Source: Porticoccaceae bacterium
GTDB taxonomy: Bacteria; Pseudomonadota; Gammaproteobacteria; Pseudomonadales; Porticoccaceae
Direction of reading: 5' to 3'
Assembly (NCBI GenBank): GCA_029248755.1
Contig: JAQWIR010000007.1
Span: forward strand, 29,166-93,165
Length of the DNA stretch: 64,000 nucleotides
Part shown: positions 62,238 through 64,000 of the stretch, piece after piece
How positions within the stretch are numbered: the stretch's first letter is position 1
Layout: each line of letters opens with the position of its first letter
Program-made: the position numbers and the translations under genes
The notes under the pieces: generated by a model
The model's input: the letters and a program-made list of their open reading frames with translations, nothing else
Told to the model about the DNA's origin: nothing
The model's database searches: none

Positions 62238-62757
62238 AAGCTTTGGGCATCCAGCCAGTATCAAATTAATAAGGCAACATATCTAGATTCAGCTCCACAT
62301 ATGCATCTCATGAGCGTAATTAAAGAGAGACTACAAAACATCATTGTCACAATTTTGATTGAGTAATTATAAGTTAGCCACACAAGTCATTAACCCACAG
62401 GCCACGCTCTTCTTGGAAGAATAGTCCAAAATAGACAGTGTTTTTTAAAGTATTGAACTTCTATGGAAATGTTTATAATGGGCCTGCTAGAAAGAACCGC
62501 GTATTAGGGATTTTGAATCCTGTTTAAACCCCCTTAAGTCCTACAAAATTACCTGAGATCCCTACAAAACTCCTTCAGCGAAAAGAGGGGGGGTAGCGAT
62601 CTTGTGATGGGGGTATTCACTATATGCGGTTTCATAGCGGTTAATACTCTTATCAATACCTTACCTGATATACCCTTAAATCAATGCTTACTGACGAAGT
62701 ATTGGTCTATTATTTGATTAATGTATAAATCTGTTTTGACTAAGGAAAGTCCTAAAT
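62238..62757. other. 520-bp gene-free region with a promoter-like element and possible RNA structure
   Basis: TTGAAC-N15-TATAAT (62453-62479) predicts a plus-strand start near 62486. Downstream, AACCGC (62495) can pair with GCGGTT (62626 or 62637) around ACCCCC (62528) with GGGGGT (62589), giving nested helices over about 150 nt. A run of seven G's (62587-62593) stands out. No clear terminator and no ORF. A second promoter candidate, TTGGTC-N16-TATAAA (62703-62730), precedes the short ORF at 62758. Confidence 0.35.
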
Positions 62758-62859
62758 ATGAAACCATTACTTTTATTTGGATGGCTAACAATTTTAGTCG
62801 GTAGCGCCAAATTACCTCATGAAATTTTAGAGCGAGCAGCAGCTAGAGTAGCTGATTAA
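62758..62859 (+). CDS. Possible 33-residue small membrane protein
   Basis: ATG at 62758 behind AGGAAAG about 9-10 bases upstream and a TTGGTC-N16-TATAAA promoter-like element. The product starts MKPLLLFGWLTILVGSA, a hydrophobic segment long enough to span a membrane, then LPHEILERAAARVAD, an amphipathic helix. Short toxins, leaders and membrane modulators can look like this. Nothing but start signals and composition supports translation. Confidence 0.4.
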   Translation: MKPLLLFGWLTILVGSAKLPHEILERAAARVAD

Positions 62860-62882
62860 CTAAAATTTCACATGGAGAGTGG

Positions 62883-63860
62883 TTGATAGCACTTAAGAAA
62901 AAGCCAATGCAAAAAATAAAACTAGACACTTCAAATATTAGAAAAATTATTGGTTCAGTCACTTTAGTAGCTGTTCTCGCATATTTTGTGTGTGTCTCAA
63001 ACCGATTAAGCATTATAGAGTCAACTCCTAAACAGGCTATCACCAGTCAGGAGCGAGAGGTAGTTATTGCAAAGCCTGAGCCTTTGCAGCTAGATGCTGA
63101 AGTCGTCACTATTGGACCTGACGTTGAGCCAGTTGAGATTAACTACCTATCGGTTGAAGAAGCCTTTGAAGCAACAGAACAGCAGGCTTTAGAATTATTG
63201 GAGGATTATAAATTTCATCTATCTCAAGATACTGCTGAAAGTCACTTCGGTATATTCCGAATCAAGTCAAGCTGCATGGGTATTAATTTCTATACGCAAC
63301 AAGATTTAGATGGCTGGATTGCAGAAGATAAGTGGGCTAGAGGACGCGAAGCTATGAGGTTTGAAGCCATAGAGTTAATGATGCGAGTTGGGCGGTGTCA
63401 TAAATTAGTATCTTTTATAGGTACGGAAGAAATCGGAGATGCAGAGCTTTTATATAGTTCGTTAAAACGATCAGCAGAGCTAGGCCATCCCATCGGTAAA
63501 TTGCTTCTAGGCAAAAACACAGACCCTACAAATATGACTGTGTTATTTACTGATGCTTATGAGTTTTCAAAGGTGTTTCCCCGATTCAAAGCCGAGGTCT
63601 ATGGTATGGCTTTAAGGTATATAAAAAGCGATCACTACTATGAGGATAATACGACATACTTGGCCTTGTCCTATATGGTTTTGCGTGATGGGATTATATT
63701 TAATGAATTTGTTGACCCTAATCAAGTTGTTAGTGACATACAAGATGCGATGGAAATTGATTTACGCCCTTTAGAACTGGATGCTGTTCATCGAAAAAGA
63801 AAAGAGATTACAGAGGCTATGGAAAATGGCGATTGGAGTTGGTTGCTTTCAGAAAGCTAG
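62883..63860 (+). CDS. Membrane-anchored hypothetical protein
   Basis: 325 residues from the TTG at 62883, or 317 from the ATG at 62907; GGAGAG sits only 3 bases before the TTG, so the start is uncertain. A single hydrophobic anchor (about 24-42, IIGSVTLVAVLAYFVCV) is followed by an acidic linker (about 60-95) and a mainly helical periplasmic-looking domain. LLYSSLKRSAELGHPIGKLLLG resembles one Sel1/TPR-like repeat, suggesting a binding role, but I do not recognise the family. Follows the short ORF by 23 bases. Confidence 0.75.
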   Translation: MIALKKKPMQKIKLDTSNIRKIIGSVTLVAVLAYFVCVSNRLSIIESTPKQAITSQEREVVIAKPEPLQLDAEVVTIGPDVEPVEINYLSVEEAFEATEQQALELLEDYKFHLSQDTAESHFGIFRIKSSCMGINFYTQQDLDGWIAEDKWARGREAMRFEAIELMMRVGRCHKLVSFIGTEEIGDAELLYSSLKRSAELGHPIGKLLLGKNTDPTNMTVLFTDAYEFSKVFPRFKAEVYGMALRYIKSDHYYEDNTTYLALSYMVLRDGIIFNEFVDPNQVVSDIQDAMEIDLRPLELDAVHRKRKEITEAMENGDWSWLLSES

Positions 63861-63869
63861 TAATTTATC

Positions 63870-63895
63870 AGCCTTCTTATTGGGGGCTTTTTATT
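63870..63895 (+). terminator. Weak terminator after the hypothetical protein
   Basis: AGCC / GGCT short stem around an 11-base loop, followed by TTTTTATTT. The stem is only 4-5 bp. Confidence 0.35.
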
Positions 63896-63918
63896 TCGCT
63901 TTAAGTGATTGATTTATA

Positions 63919-63995
63919 TGGTAGCTACGGGTGGACTTGAACCACCGACCCCAGCATTATGAATGCTGTGCTCTAACCAGCTGAGCTACGTAGCC
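63919..63995 (-). tRNA. tRNA-Met (CAT), elongator type
   Basis: 77 nt with encoded CCA. Acceptor stem GGCTACG / CGTAGCT has a G-U first pair; the D arm is GCTCAGCTGGTTAGAGC; the anticodon stem-loop is CAGCA-TTCATAA-TGCTG, anticodon CAT; the T arm holds GTTCAAG. The body closely follows E. coli elongator tRNA-Met and lacks the three G-C pairs of initiator tRNA; lysidine-type tRNA-Ile(CAT) is the main alternative. Confidence 0.95.
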
Positions 63996-64000
63996 ACTAA

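Noticed and set aside
62409-62424. TTCTTGGAAGAA dyad as a LexA-like or other operator
   Set aside because: Does not fit CTG-N10-CAG or any operator I can name, and no gene start is near.
62614-62631. TGTGA...TTCAC resembling a CRP site
   Set aside because: The half-sites are separated by eight or more bases instead of six, and there is no -10 box at the right distance.
61400-63995. Genomic island anchored at the tRNA-Met gene
   Set aside because: No integrase, no direct repeat of the tRNA 3' end and no mobility gene are visible; the window ends at the tRNA so it cannot be tested.

Overview
The window looks like chromosome from a marine gammaproteobacterium close to the SAR92 / Porticoccaceae group. 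This is inferred from gene content, not from a marker gene: a proteorhodopsin with a complete retinal operon, a laminarin (beta-1,3-glucan) locus with GH17, GH149-like and GH3 enzymes, a Caulobacter/Xanthomonas-type TonB receptor with tryptophan-halogenase-like and SapC-like partners, and AT-rich DNA. I see no insertion sequence, prophage or CRISPR array.

Layout. 1-11.6 kb: laminarin use. It holds the tail of a secreted multidomain protein, a small membrane protein, two tandem cytoplasmic GH17 enzymes, a divergent 1154-residue GH149-like phosphorylase, a GPH sugar symporter, a clan GH-A hydrolase and a GH17 lipoprotein. 11.6-14.6 kb: a PepF-like peptidase lipoprotein and an S1/P1 nuclease. 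14.8-23 kb: TonB receptor, halogenase-like / SapC / halogenase-like operon and a JmjC-like cupin. 23-25.9 kb: a DnaQ/GIY-YIG fusion, the YlqF GTPase and a CPXCG protein. 25.9-33 kb: proteorhodopsin-crtE-crtI-crtB-crtY-blh-idi2 on the minus strand. 33.3-39.2 kb: a serine hydrolase, an Fe-S photolyase/Cry-DASH pair, and a divergent DUF3429/DCC/SDR operon. 39.4-52.5 kb: glyA, then nrdR-ribD-ribE-ribBA-ribH-nusB-thiL-pgpA, an RND pump, ribA and hisF. 52.6-53.9 kb: an ECF sigma factor with its ChrR anti-sigma factor. 54-64 kb: a carboxylate symporter, pepQ, a FucP/GluP-type sugar transporter, GH3 beta-glucosidase, two stand-alone receiver proteins, a possible 33-residue protein, a membrane-anchored hypothetical protein and tRNA-Met(CAT).

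How it may work together. Secreted and lipoprotein glucanases plus the TonB receptor would bring laminarin fragments into the periplasm. GH3 and the FucP/GluP-type transporter would supply glucose. The GPH symporter would bring oligosaccharides to the cytoplasmic GH17 and GH149-like enzymes, giving glucose-1-phosphate. Proteorhodopsin adds a light-driven proton gradient, and the photolyases and sigma-E/ChrR handle light damage.

Most unusual signals. (1) Two perfect CRP-type palindromes (TGTGA-N6-TCACA) flank the GH3 gene. Each lies exactly 41.5 bases upstream of a predicted start with a -10 box, and neither reads directly into an annotated gene. One precedes an RNA of about 137 nt that can form a three-way junction crossed by a 10-bp pseudoknot or alternative pairing. 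The other precedes an RNA of about 89 nt ending in a UUCG-loop terminator. (2) A shared (T/A)(G/A)ATC(C/T)-N16-CGTAA(T/C) element sits upstream of the sigma factor, the Cry-DASH/photolyase pair and the small membrane protein, suggesting a ChrR-sigma light-stress regulon. (3) pgpA appears to start at an AUU codon behind a strong Shine-Dalgarno sequence.
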